Positions 33,883 through 42,146 of a DNA stretch of 64,000 bases are shown piece after piece. The translations under genes and the position numbers were made by a program. Origin of the DNA: Sutcliffiella tianshenii (GTDB taxonomy: Bacteria; Bacillota; Bacilli; Bacillales; Bacillaceae_I); the NCBI RefSeq assembly GCF_016908565.1, contig NZ_JAFBED010000013.1, positions 1 to 64,000 on the forward strand. The letters are read 5' to 3'. Each line of letters opens with the position of its first letter. Position 1 is the first letter of the stretch. The notes under the pieces were generated by a model, which did not search any database, was not told the DNA's origin, and saw only the letters and a program-made list of their open reading frames with translations.

Positions 33883-34881
33883 ATGAAAAAAAGTTGGTTG
33901 GCAGTCAGTGCACTATTTTTGCTTTTGATGGGGGTTCTAAGCGGCTGTGGTTCATCAAGCAGTGGTTCTGGAGATGGAAAGGAAAAAGTGGTAATAGGAT
34001 ATTTCCCTAATATCGATCATGTTCCGGCAATGGTTGCAAGAGAAAAAGCATTATATGAAAAAGCCCTCGGCGAGGAATATACAGTGGAATATAAAACTTT
34101 CCCTGACGGTGGGGCATTCATGACAGCATTAAAGACTGGGGATATCGATGGTGGACTTGTGGGTCCTGCACCTGTCATGAATAACTATTCAAGCGGAGCG
34201 GATGTGAAGATTGTTGCTGGCGCATCTTCTGGGGGTACCGTCATCATTGCGAGCAAAGAAAGTGGGATCTCTTCTGTTGAAGAGCTAGACGGGGCCACTT
34301 TCATTACACCTGGAATAGGATGCACGCATGATGTACAAATGGAAACATTCCTGAAGGACTTTGGACTAACATCTGCACGCATCGGTGGCACGTTAAAGCA
34401 TGTAACAGGTAATCCTGCTCAATATGCAGGCATGTTCGAATCGAAGAAGGTCGACGCTGCAGCTGTTCCTGAACCGTGGGCATCTGTACTGTCCATTGAG
34501 TATGGAGCAAAGATCCTGGTGGACAGCAATGAGATTTCCTATGGTACTACTCTTCCGAATACGGTATTTGTAACAACAGGCAAACTGATCGACGAAAAGA
34601 AGGACCTAGTGGAGAAACTGGTTGCGGCACATCAGGAATCTGTTGCTTTCATTGAGGGGAATCCGGAAGAGTCCAAGGAGATAGCAATCAAATCCATCAA
34701 GGAATCGACCAATCAGGAGCTTTCCAAAGAGGTTGTCGATTCAGCTTGGGAAAGAATCCGCTTTACAAATGAAGTGGATGCAAAAGTTATCCAGGAATTC
34801 GCAAACTCATCCTTTGACCTGAAATTCCTCAAGGAAAAACCAGATTTCAAAGATTTGATAGATACACAATTCATAAACTAG
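33883..34881 (+). CDS. ABC transporter substrate-binding lipoprotein (SsuA/NrtA type)
   Basis: A 332-residue lipoprotein with a lipobox LSGC and a Ser/Gly-rich linker, then a periplasmic-binding-protein II fold starting KVVIGYFPNIDHVPAMVARE. GDIDGGLVGPAP and VDAAAVPEPWASVL are typical of the SsuA/TauA/NrtA group. Aliphatic sulfonate is the conventional guess, but no ssuD monooxygenase is present in the window. ATG 33883 follows GGGAGG by 7 nt. A terminator follows. Confidence 0.88.
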   Translation: MKKSWLAVSALFLLLMGVLSGCGSSSSGSGDGKEKVVIGYFPNIDHVPAMVAREKALYEKALGEEYTVEYKTFPDGGAFMTALKTGDIDGGLVGPAPVMNNYSSGADVKIVAGASSGGTVIIASKESGISSVEELDGATFITPGIGCTHDVQMETFLKDFGLTSARIGGTLKHVTGNPAQYAGMFESKKVDAAAVPEPWASVLSIEYGAKILVDSNEISYGTTLPNTVFVTTGKLIDEKKDLVEKLVAAHQESVAFIEGNPEESKEIAIKSIKESTNQELSKEVVDSAWERIRFTNEVDAKVIQEFANSSFDLKFLKEKPDFKDLIDTQFIN

Positions 34882-34892
34882 CAAATAGAGGG

Positions 34893-34925
34893 GTGTCGGG
34901 CTATAATAGTCACGACACTTTTTCT
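34893..34925 (+). terminator. Terminator of the ABC importer operon
   Basis: GTGTCG/CGACAC hairpin with TTTTTC tail. Confidence 0.75.
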
Positions 34926-34950
34926 TTAGTTAAATAGGGGGTTCATTTTT

Positions 34951-35529
34951 ATGAAAAAATTTTTGGCTATTTGTGCAATGATCATTCTTTCCGCATGTGG
35001 TGCAGATAAGGAAATCAATTTAGATGAAGAGTTTTCCATGAAGCTTGAGGTAAGCGAGCTATCAGGTACCAATCAGGACGAAGAGGCGTTCTCCACATCA
35101 GATAAAAAAGGGGAATTTTGGCTGGCCAATTTCATCTTCACTAATTGTGATACAGTATGCCCTCCAATGACTGCCAATATGGCAAAGGTGCAGCGCGAAA
35201 TGAAAGAAGAAGGGCTTGATATATCCATCGTTTCCTTTAGTATCGATCCAGATGAAGATACCCCGGGTGCTTTAAAGGATTATGGAGATCAGGTGGAAGC
35301 AGATTACAGCAGCTGGGACTTTGTGACAGGATACTCGCAGGAGGATATCGAGAGATTTGCAAATGTCTCTTTTATGGTGCCGGCAGCAAAGGACGAGTCC
35401 TCGGACCAGTATAATCACAGTACAGGAATTTTCCTTGTAGACAAAGAAGGGTACGTCCGGGAACAATACAGCGGAATGGATGTACCGTTAGAGGAAATCA
35501 TGGAGGACCTAAAAAAAGTCAGTGAATAA
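34951..35529 (+). CDS. SCO1/SenC-family lipoprotein
   Basis: A 192-residue lipoprotein (lipobox LSAC, Cys16) of the SCO family. The copper/thiol motif TNCDTVCPPM gives Cys66 and Cys70, and His156 lies in QYNHSTGIF, completing the Cu-binding triad. SCO proteins deliver copper or electrons to the CuA centre of cytochrome c oxidase, or act as thiol-disulfide redox proteins at the membrane surface. The B. subtilis relative is YpmQ. It is monocistronic and about 4 kb from the thiol-redox cluster. Confidence 0.9.
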   Translation: MKKFLAICAMIILSACGADKEINLDEEFSMKLEVSELSGTNQDEEAFSTSDKKGEFWLANFIFTNCDTVCPPMTANMAKVQREMKEEGLDISIVSFSIDPDEDTPGALKDYGDQVEADYSSWDFVTGYSQEDIERFANVSFMVPAAKDESSDQYNHSTGIFLVDKEGYVREQYSGMDVPLEEIMEDLKKVSE

Positions 35530-35638
35530 GGTTGAACCGTCGAGAGGGACTGTATGAAGGAGCCGGATTCTTAAAAATAAGCGGCTTCGACTATCTTTTA
35601 TACAACTCTAAAGTAAGGGTTTTCATAAAGGTTTATTG

Positions 35639-35663
35639 AGGTGGCAGCATTGCTACCTCTTTT
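35639..35663. terminator. Bidirectional terminator
   Basis: AGGTGGCA/TGCTACCT hairpin with a following TTTTATT between the SCO gene and the convergent HD gene; the space 35530-35638 also holds a weak GCCG/CGGC hairpin. Confidence 0.7.
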
Positions 35664-35667
35664 ATTA

Positions 35668-36219
35668 TCAGATTGTTTTTTCATGGGTATTTAAGTGTAG
35701 TTGCTGTTTAGGAAGGTATTGGTCAACAAGTTGATCGAGCTTTTGGATCTTTTTTAGGGCGGTTAACTTATCGATTTCTTTGTAGTGGTGATTTCCACCT
35801 TGTTCTTCGTCCATCTCATCGGCAAGCTTGACAACCTTTTGAAGTGGGCTGCGCTTGATATCGGATTCAGGAAGATAGGAGTCGGTATGAAGCAGGATGG
35901 CAACGGAAATTTGTTTAGCGATTCGTGGGTTCTCTCCTAGTCTGATTAACAGCTTATGGGCACGCTCAGCACCTTTAATTGCATGGATGTCATTTTCACG
36001 ATACAACTCATAGTCCCATTTGCCCTGGCGATACCATTCGTAATGCCCAATATCATGTAAAAGGGCAGCCTTTGTGGCCATATCGACACTGACATTATAT
36101 TTGAAAGCCAGATGAAAAGCATGGTTGGTCACTTCGAGTGCATGCGCAACCCCGGACCGTTGCATGAATTTCTGTGTGATCGGGTGTAAAAATAGATCGG
36201 TTAGTGTAACTTCTCTCAT
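35668..36219 (-). CDS. HD-domain hydrolase
   Basis: A 183-residue HD-superfamily metal-dependent phosphohydrolase. The ligands are the His of VAHALEVTNHAF, the HD dyad in KAALLHDIGHYEW, and later His/Asp residues in AILLHTDSYLP and KLADEMDEEQ. Substrate is unknown, though nucleotides are usual for the fold. ATG 36219 has GGGGAGGAG 9 nt before it; the longer reading to 36285 is unsupported. Confidence 0.82.
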   Translation of the reverse strand: MREVTLTDLFLHPITQKFMQRSGVAHALEVTNHAFHLAFKYNVSVDMATKAALLHDIGHYEWYRQGKWDYELYRENDIHAIKGAERAHKLLIRLGENPRIAKQISVAILLHTDSYLPESDIKRSPLQKVVKLADEMDEEQGGNHHYKEIDKLTALKKIQKLDQLVDQYLPKQQLHLNTHEKTI

Positions 36220-36313
36220 TAATATCTCCTCCCCTGTTAGGTTTTGTGAAAAATATATTACTGTATAGAATACCACATTGGACAAAACTAAAACAAGAGG
36301 ACAAAAGTGGAAA

Positions 36314-36538
36314 CTATGATGAGAGGGTGTTTCTATTGTCTTTTAATGGAACAAAAGATAATATGTTTTCCAAAATGAATGTACGCTTCCTATTTCGTAA
36401 GTGACAATAAGCGAAGACCGATTGTCCATTTAGTTGCAACAAGGATACTTTCCTTTGGGTAATCTGGCCGCTTTTTGCCAGGTAGATCATTTCAATCGAT
36501 GTCTGTTGTTTAGCATATAGTGATAATAATCTTTGCAT
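36314..36538 (-). CDS. Minimal WYL-type protein, probable SOS gene
   Basis: A 74-residue protein resembling one WYL-like beta domain: IEMIYLAKSGQITQRKVSLLQLNGQSVFAYCHLRNRKRTFILENILSF by segments (IEMIYLAKSG, ITQRKVSLLQLNG, SVFAYCHLRNRKRTF, LENILSF). WYL modules bind single-stranded DNA or ligands in defence and repair regulators. ATG 36538 follows AAAGGAGG by 10 nt. Two LexA-type boxes sit 35-80 bp upstream. Similar tiny proteins occur near yolD/uvrX-type genes in Bacilli. DNA-damage induction is therefore likely; the function is unknown. Confidence 0.68.
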   Translation of the reverse strand: MQRLLSLYAKQQTSIEMIYLAKSGQITQRKVSLLQLNGQSVFAYCHLRNRKRTFILENILSFVPLKDNRNTLSS

Positions 36539-36572
36539 CTCATTCTGACCTCCTTTCAATAATTATTATATG

Positions 36573-36586
36573 CGAACATACGTTTT
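36573..36586. promoter_or_regulatory. LexA (DinR) box 1
   Basis: CGAACATACGTTTT agrees with the Bacillus SOS consensus CGAAC-N4-GTTYN at every conserved position. It precedes the WYL-type gene. Confidence 0.8.
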
Positions 36587-36603
36587 GTATGCAAGGAAAT
36601 ATG

Positions 36604-36617
36604 CGAACGTATATTCT
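36604..36617. promoter_or_regulatory. LexA-like box 2 (imperfect)
   Basis: CGAACGTATATTCT keeps CGAAC and TTC but has A for G at the second half-site. It is 17 bp from box 1. Confidence 0.5.
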
Positions 36618-36774
36618 TTTTTATTAAGGGTTAAGAAGAAAGGAGAAAATCATTATTTAATGGTGTCAGCCGCACTCGATTGAAGGGCGGCTATTATTTT
36701 TTAAAGAAAAATTAAAAAATCCTTTACAAAGAAACCCGTCCTAACTATAATTAATATTACACCTTATAAATTGC

Positions 36775-36846
36775 GATCTGATAGTTCAGCGGGAGAATAC
36801 TACCTTGACAGGGTAGGGGTCGGGGGTTCGAATCCCTCTCAGATCA
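36775..36846 (+). tRNA. tRNA-Val (anticodon GAC)
   Basis: A complete cloverleaf can be drawn: acceptor arms GATCTGA/TCAGATC, D arm GTTC...GAAT, anticodon stem TACC/GGTA with loop TTGACAG (anticodon GAC), and T arm GGGGG-TTCGAAT-CCCTC. The discriminator is A; CCA is not encoded. It is a solitary gene preceded by AT-rich promoter-like sequence and followed by a strong terminator. The D loop is short. Confidence 0.93.
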
Positions 36847-36856
36847 TCCTATAAAA

Positions 36857-36895
36857 TGCCCGGATTCATTTCTAATGGAATCCGGGCATTTTTCA
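36857..36895. terminator. Bidirectional terminator between tRNA and oxidoreductase
   Basis: ATGCCCGGATTC/GAATCCGGGCAT arms with T-run TTTTTC. Confidence 0.9.
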
Positions 36896-36899
36896 ATAT

Positions 36900-38126
36900 T
36901 TATTTTCCTCTTAAAAGTGGTCGGTCCTGCAAATATAACTCTATATCAGGGCTACCGCCTTCAAGGATTTCTGTAGCGATTATTTTGGAGAGAAGTTGGC
37001 TATATACTGTTCCATTGTCCCCAAATCCAAATACAAAATAGCTGTCAGGATATTCATCGTATTTTCCTATGATGGGAAGGCCATCTATTGTACCGCCATA
37101 GAACCCCGCTAAGTAATATTCTGGTTTTACATCTAAGTGAGGGAACATATTTTTTAACTCTTCGATCAGTTTGTCTTTTTTATGCATAAGCTTACTGTCA
37201 CGCTCTTCGGCAGAAGAAGTATTTTCATCGAGTCCTCCGATGATGATCCTATTGTCGGCTGTGGTGCGCATGTATAGGTACGGTCTGGCCGTCTCCCAAA
37301 TCAATGTTTGATTATACCAATCCGAGAAGTCTTTCACTATATTTGTAGTGACGGTATAGGTACTTACAAAGGATACTTTCTTTTCTTTTTTTTGCTCTGT
37401 TCCCTCGTACCCTGTTGCAAAGATCACTTTGGATGCTTTAATGGTATTTCCGTTTTTTGTCGTGATGATCATGCGTTTTTCCCGATTATCATAATGGTGC
37501 CCATTCATTTCCGTCTTTTCATATATACGCACCTTTTTCTTAGCAGCATAGTCAAAAAGTGCATGAGTAAATTTGAAAGGGTTGAGCTCACCATCTCCAT
37601 ATGAATAAATCGCTACCTCCCTGCTGAAGGGATACTTTTTTTCTACTTCCGCTTCCGTGAGCAAATCCAGCTGAAACCCACGCTGTTTAAGGAATTCAAA
37701 CTCTTTTTCCAGCCGTTCTACATCCTCTTTGCAGCTAGCAAGGTACAGTGTATCCCTTCTTGTAAATTCAGTATCCATTTCGACTTTTCGGGAAGCCTCT
37801 TCTATTTCATCTATCGCATCTTTCAATAATTGCAGATGCCTTGTAATATACTCCTCACCAAAGGTATGTATGAGATCGGTGAACATCTTTTCCCCGGAAT
37901 ATTGAATGAGTGCTGTGTTTGCGCTTGTACTGCCGGACCCGATCCTTCCTTTTTCAATGACGGCAACTTCCACCCCTTTATCAGCCAGGTAATAGGCACA
38001 TTGAGCAGCAGATCCTCCTCCGCCAATAATCAGTACATCGCACTCAAGATCCTCCTTAAGCGCGGGATATGCCGGAGCTTCCGGTAAGGTGGTGGGCCAA
38101 TAATAGGTTCCTGATTGTAGATTCAT
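36900..38126 (-). CDS. FAD-dependent oxidoreductase (DadA/glycine-oxidase-like)
   Basis: A 408-residue DAO-family flavoprotein. Its FAD-binding start is CDVLIIGGGGSAAQCAYYLADKG, an unusual variant of GxGxxG (usual GGGITG). ADP-ribose binding continues with VAVIEKGRIGSGSTSANTAL; the C-terminal FAD site is ...GTIDGLPIIGKYDEYPDSYFVFGFGDNG. It is expected to oxidise an amine or amino acid with O2 or an acceptor; the substrate is unknown. There is no C-terminal Rieske domain, in contrast with YhfW-type relatives. ATG 38126 follows GGGAGGAG. Confidence 0.85.
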   Translation of the reverse strand: MNLQSGTYYWPTTLPEAPAYPALKEDLECDVLIIGGGGSAAQCAYYLADKGVEVAVIEKGRIGSGSTSANTALIQYSGEKMFTDLIHTFGEEYITRHLQLLKDAIDEIEEASRKVEMDTEFTRRDTLYLASCKEDVERLEKEFEFLKQRGFQLDLLTEAEVEKKYPFSREVAIYSYGDGELNPFKFTHALFDYAAKKKVRIYEKTEMNGHHYDNREKRMIITTKNGNTIKASKVIFATGYEGTEQKKEKKVSFVSTYTVTTNIVKDFSDWYNQTLIWETARPYLYMRTTADNRIIIGGLDENTSSAEERDSKLMHKKDKLIEELKNMFPHLDVKPEYYLAGFYGGTIDGLPIIGKYDEYPDSYFVFGFGDNGTVYSQLLSKIIATEILEGGSPDIELYLQDRPLLRGK

Positions 38127-38258
38127 GTTACTCCTCCCTTTTAATGAATGCATACTGTTAATATTTCCTCCTCAACAGCTTGCATGCACCGTTTTTAAAA
38201 AGTAATCAAATGGGTAAAGTATACGAGGACAAGACTTTTCAATTAGGAGGAGCTTAAT

Positions 38259-39395
38259 TTGGAAACAAAAAAGTTTAACAACATAACTGTAAAAGATTTA
38301 GTAAGGAAAATTTTTGAACATAAGCACTTATTCATTGTGGATGCCAGAAAAACGGATGATTTTGATGATTGGAAAGTAGAAGGAAAGAATGTGGAGATCC
38401 TAAATGTCCCATATGCAGAGGTGAAAGAGAGTGGAATAGGGGGATACCTCGAAAAGTTGCCTGATAATGAAGACATCTATGTAATCTGTGCAAAAGGTGG
38501 TTCTTCCCAAAAGGTAGCTCAAATGATTGTAGATGCAGGGTATTCCAAGGTATTTTCAGTGGAAGGTGGGATGAATGCATGGAGTGAACATCTGGAACCG
38601 ATTAAAATTGGTGAGCTGACAAGCGGGGGGAGTATGTTTCAGTTTGTCCGGATAGGAAAAGGTTGCTTATCCTACCTTATTGAATCTAACGGAGAAGCTG
38701 CAATTATTGATACTAATCGAATGTTAGCTCCTTATGAAGCGTTTATAAGTGATAGAAAACTTGCCGTCACACATGTTCTGGACACCCACTTACATGCTGA
38801 CCATATATCTGGAGGCAGGAAAATAGCCCAAAAATACGGTGCTACATATTTTTTACCACCTAAAGATGCAGAAGAAGTCACATTTGAATTTGAACAGATA
38901 AATGATGGAGACGAGTATGAAATTGGAGGCATTAAAATCCGTGCGTTTTATTCCCCTGGTCATACTATTGGAAGTACTTCATTTATTGTAGATGACAAGT
39001 ATTTACTTACTGGGGATATCTTATTTATCGATTCAGTCGGGCGACCAGACCTGGCGGGGAAGGCAGAAGACTGGGTAGGTGATTTAAGGGATACCCTTTA
39101 CAAACGGTACAAGGAACTGACTGATGAATTGCTTGTCTTACCGGCCCATTATATGAGTATTAAAGAAATGAACGATGACGGAAGTATTTCAGCAAAGCTT
39201 GGTGTTTTATATGATAAGAATCAGGGACTCAATATCAAGGATGAAGGAGAGTTCAGGAAGAAAGTGACGGAAAACCTGCCACCGCAACCTAATTCCTATG
39301 AGCAGATCCGGGAAACAAACATGGGCAAATTGTCGCCGGAAGAGGAAAAGCAACGAGAGATGGAAACCGGTCCTAATCGGTGTGCTGTTAGTTGA
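38259..39395 (+). CDS. Rhodanese-metallo-beta-lactamase fusion, persulfide-dioxygenase-like
   Basis: A 378-residue two-domain protein. Residues ~8-113 are a rhodanese domain with catalytic Cys78 in [10 protein letters not shown]. Residues ~120-330 are an MBL domain of the persulfide-dioxygenase type: [11 protein letters not shown] at 176-186, [11 protein letters not shown] and [17 protein letters not shown]. This pairing oxidises or transfers sulfane sulfur from low-molecular-weight persulfides. The usual CstB order is MBL then rhodanese; here it is reversed. TTG 38259 follows AGGAGGAG. The gene is separated from the adjacent redox cluster only by a bidirectional terminator. Confidence 0.88.
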   Translation: METKKFNNITVKDLVRKIFEHKHLFIVDARKTDDFDDWKVEGKNVEILNVPYAEVKESGIGGYLEKLPDNEDIYVICAKGGSSQKVAQMIVDAGYSKVFSVEGGMNAWSEHLEPIKIGELTSGGSMFQFVRIGKGCLSYLIESNGEAAIIDTNRMLAPYEAFISDRKLAVTHVLDTHLHADHISGGRKIAQKYGATYFLPPKDAEEVTFEFEQINDGDEYEIGGIKIRAFYSPGHTIGSTSFIVDDKYLLTGDILFIDSVGRPDLAGKAEDWVGDLRDTLYKRYKELTDELLVLPAHYMSIKEMNDDGSISAKLGVLYDKNQGLNIKDEGEFRKKVTENLPPQPNSYEQIRETNMGKLSPEEEKQREMETGPNRCAVS

Positions 39396-39408
39396 GGATT
39401 ATCTTAAA

Positions 39409-39440
39409 CAAAAAAAGACGTGGAAACACGTCTTTTTTGT
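39409..39440. terminator. Bidirectional terminator
   Basis: AAAAAGACGTG-GAAA-CACGTCTTTTTT hairpin between the convergent rhodanese-MBL gene and the TlpA-like gene. Confidence 0.9.
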
Positions 39441-40022
39441 TTAATGAATATTCTCCGTTAGATCCTTCATCATTTCTTCATCCATGGGACCTACAACTTT
39501 TTTCTGGATAATACCATTTGAGTCGATGACATAGCTGGTTGGAATGGTAAAGGCTTGATACTGCATGCCAATCATACCTTCCTCATCCAGCGGGATCTCA
39601 AATGTGAGCCCATACTCCTCCACAAAGCCCTTGATGGCATCTTGTCCTTTATCCACGTTTGTCAGGTTTACAGCTAAAATCTCGATCTCATCGCTGTTTT
39701 TTTCATAGAATTCTTGCATATGAGGCATTTCCGCTTTACATGGTGGACACCATGTTGCCCAAAAGTTCAGGATGATTTTTTTACCTTTATAATCGGAAAG
39801 CTTCATTTTTTCTCCTTCGAGGGTAGTCAATTCAAAGTCCGGTGCAGGATTTCCTTCTTGTACTTCTGATAGGTCAGCTCCTGGAATATCCTCCATGTTT
39901 GTAATTTCCTCGTCAGAATTGTTTTTCTTCGCTTCTTCAGTAGCAGAAGGCTTCCATAGGTTCACGAAGACAATGGAGACCGCCAATATGATAATGGCAA
40001 TTGAGAGTAGATTTTTATTCAA
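39441..40022 (-). CDS. TlpA/ResA-like thiol-disulfide oxidoreductase
   Basis: A 193-residue membrane-anchored thioredoxin-fold protein: an N-terminal signal-anchor (residues 4-23), an acidic linker, and the domain with FWATWCPPCKAEMP (Cys92/Cys95) and the cis-Pro IPTSYVID. It acts outside the cytoplasm, taking electrons from CcdA to reduce target disulfides (as ResA/StoA do in cytochrome c maturation or spore cortex). Its start overlaps the membrane protein gene by 8 nt. Last gene of the ccdA-led cluster. Confidence 0.9.
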   Translation of the reverse strand: MNKNLLSIAIIILAVSIVFVNLWKPSATEEAKKNNSDEEITNMEDIPGADLSEVQEGNPAPDFELTTLEGEKMKLSDYKGKKIILNFWATWCPPCKAEMPHMQEFYEKNSDEIEILAVNLTNVDKGQDAIKGFVEEYGLTFEIPLDEEGMIGMQYQAFTIPTSYVIDSNGIIQKKVVGPMDEEMMKDLTENIH

Positions 40023-40635
40023 ATCCTTTATTCCTCCTTGTTAGTTGTTGAAGTATGAACACTGTTAAACCTATCCATAGAAAGGTCATGGTTTCCATAG
40101 AAAATATTGATTGGAATATGCTTCTTAGCAATAATTCCAAAAAAATAAAGAATATCAAGATTTGAGTTTCTGGCACTATCTTTTTCCTCATGATAGCTAC
40201 TATAGATAAAAATACGGATAACATGATGATATAAGTATTCATCTCTGATAATTCGCTTTCCATATAGCTGATCAATAGATGGTAAGTGAAGAAAAATAGA
40301 AGAAACAGACGAACAGAGTCGGTCCCAATTGAGGTTGTATCCTTCTTAAATACTTTCATTAGATATAAAGTTACGGAAGCCAACGCAAGCACATGGCCTT
40401 TTACTCCACCATTAAAATAGAGGATGGAAAAAGGCGTATGATAGAACATATTATATTGAAAGATGATATAGCTGAGTTTCCAAACTGACAGATAGATCAA
40501 AAATGCATTCCAATACCAGTCATCGGTGGATCGCCTTGAAAATATCCTGTTTAATAGTGCTGTGCCAATCATTGCAAGCACGGTAGCGAGCCATATAGCA
40601 GGAAATGTTACATTCCCTATGGTGTAATAAGTCAA
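40015..40635 (-). CDS. Polytopic membrane protein, Lgt-like by eye
   Basis: A 206-residue protein with six or seven hydrophobic helices. The order of elements (short N-terminal helix, IWLATVLAMIGTALLNRIFSRR, WNAFLIYLSVWKLSYIIF, YFNGGVKGHVLALASVTLYLM) recalls the first half of prolipoprotein diacylglyceryl transferase-like proteins, without its catalytic residues. No Cys-pair motif is present. It overlaps the OsmC-like gene (4 nt) and the TlpA gene (8 nt), so it belongs functionally to them. Function unknown. Confidence 0.7.
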   Translation of the reverse strand: MTYYTIGNVTFPAIWLATVLAMIGTALLNRIFSRRSTDDWYWNAFLIYLSVWKLSYIIFQYNMFYHTPFSILYFNGGVKGHVLALASVTLYLMKVFKKDTTSIGTDSVRLFLLFFFTYHLLISYMESELSEMNTYIIMLSVFLSIVAIMRKKIVPETQILIFFIFLELLLRSIFQSIFSMETMTFLWIGLTVFILQQLTRRNKGFE

Positions 40636-41036
40636 TCAGACCCACCTGAAGGCAAGGAGTATTTAATTGATAATTTAACGTCAATGGCAGGAATTACAGA
40701 TTGAATCATTCCGCAATTTTGAATGACCAGGTTCACAATCTTTTCAGTTTGGATCTCTGTCAACCCTTTATCTGCACTTATGTAAGCGGTAATGGATATG
40801 CTTTCTATACGATTAGCGTGAGCAGCATTTCTCGTTGCAGCTGCCTCCATTCCAATCCTTTCATAAGCAAATCTTTTCTTCGTCAAAATGTTTCTTAGCA
40901 AAGTGCCGCTGCACCCAATAAGTGAAGATATAAAAAGCTCATATGGCCGATAGCCATTTTCCTCATTGGGTGAAATTGATAGTGTACGGAAACCCGAATC
41001 ACTGAGGATCCGATCCTGTTCAATGATGAATTTCAT
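40632..41036 (-). CDS. OsmC/Ohr-family thiol peroxidase-like protein
   Basis: A 134-residue OsmC-fold protein. The two reactive cysteines of the family are present: Cys42 in ISSLIGCSGTLLRN and Cys108 in IQNCGMIQSV. Such proteins reduce organic hydroperoxides or bind persulfidated/thiol substrates. ATG 41036 follows AAAGGAGTGAG; the longer frame to 41069 is unsupported. It is 59 nt downstream of the sensor kinase gene and overlaps the next gene. Confidence 0.85.
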   Translation of the reverse strand: MKFIIEQDRILSDSGFRTLSISPNEENGYRPYELFISSLIGCSGTLLRNILTKKRFAYERIGMEAAATRNAAHANRIESISITAYISADKGLTEIQTEKIVNLVIQNCGMIQSVIPAIDVKLSIKYSLPSGGSD

Positions 41037-41095
41037 ATACCTCACTCCTTTCACTATGAGTATGAACACATAATGTTAAGGAATGATTAAAAAAC

Positions 41096-42142
41096 TCATC
41101 CTTTATTCTGAATGGGAAGTCTGATCCAAAAAGTATGGTGTATTCCATCCGTATCTATACCGACCATCCCTTTATGGGCAAGAATGATACTCTTGGTGAT
41201 CGCCAGGCCAAGGCCCGCACCATGGGATTTTGTTGTCCGTGAACTCTCCATCCGATAGAATCTTTCGAAGATCTGATCCTTCTTATCAGGTTCAATATAT
41301 TGCCCTTTATGGATGAAGTAGATCAAATAACAATCTTGATTTATAGTTCCCTCGATTTTAAGGGCTTCTCCTGTGTTATAGTCAATTATATTTTGAAGAA
41401 TGTTCGTGAACGCCTGCATGAGGCCGTCCTTATACACTAAAACAGAGGTATCTTCTAAATTGATCTGAAGATCTGTAAATCTTTTCTGCAATTTTAGCTG
41501 AAAAGGATTTATTGCTTCAGTGAGGAGCTTTTTCACATCCAGTTTTTCCAAACATTTTTCCTGAAAAAATATGCCATTATGCCAGGAGTTCAATTCCGAT
41601 ATCAACTCTACAATCCTGGTGATTCGCTTTGATTCCTCCAATAGAGAAGTGAATATCTCCGTATTTCCTTCAATGACACCATTTTCCAATGCTTCTAAAT
41701 AGCCGTTTATATTTGTGAGGGGGGTTCGCAGCTCGTGGGCGATATCACGAAGCATTTCTTCCCGTTGATTTTGCATGACAACGAGCGACTCGGACATGCT
41801 GTTGAAATTTCCAATCAGTTCAGCCAGTTCACCTGATGTGGAAGCAATGACTTTTTCAGGAGCTTTCCCTTGTTGTATATTTTTTGCTGCGTGTGAAAGA
41901 AGCTTAATGGGATTGATCATTTTTTTTACAGTGAAGTAGTGGAATAAACCGATAAACAGGAAAGTGAGGATACCGACTTTCCAAAGAAAGGAGTTTAAAG
42001 TCTCAACAAGCTCCTGACCTACAATTTGTTCGGAATTCACCAAAAAACAGGCATAATCTTTAACAGATGAGCCTGCGATGATAATGACTAGTAATAAGAT
42101 CATGCTGTTTAGGAATATCAGTTTAGTCAATAAATTCGTCAT
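41096..42142 (-). CDS. Sensor histidine kinase with short extracytoplasmic loop
   Basis: A 348-residue kinase. Two membrane helices (about 10-28 and 63-82) flank a loop of only ~33 residues containing a single Cys (YACFLVNSEQIVGQ). HAMP follows, then HisKA with the phospho-acceptor His in DIAHELRTPLTNINGYLEAL, and HATPase with GAGLGLAITKSII. The loop Cys near the membrane makes a thiol-redox input plausible (inference). The ATG at 42142 sits right after AAAGGG, so the exact start is uncertain; TTG at 42160 or 42130 are alternatives. It is paired with the preceding response regulator. Confidence 0.87.
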   Translation of the reverse strand: MTNLLTKLIFLNSMILLLVIIIAGSSVKDYACFLVNSEQIVGQELVETLNSFLWKVGILTFLFIGLFHYFTVKKMINPIKLLSHAAKNIQQGKAPEKVIASTSGELAELIGNFNSMSESLVVMQNQREEMLRDIAHELRTPLTNINGYLEALENGVIEGNTEIFTSLLEESKRITRIVELISELNSWHNGIFFQEKCLEKLDVKKLLTEAINPFQLKLQKRFTDLQINLEDTSVLVYKDGLMQAFTNILQNIIDYNTGEALKIEGTINQDCYLIYFIHKGQYIEPDKKDQIFERFYRMESSRTTKSHGAGLGLAITKSIILAHKGMVGIDTDGIHHTFWIRLPIQNKG

Positions 42143-42146
42143 CCCT

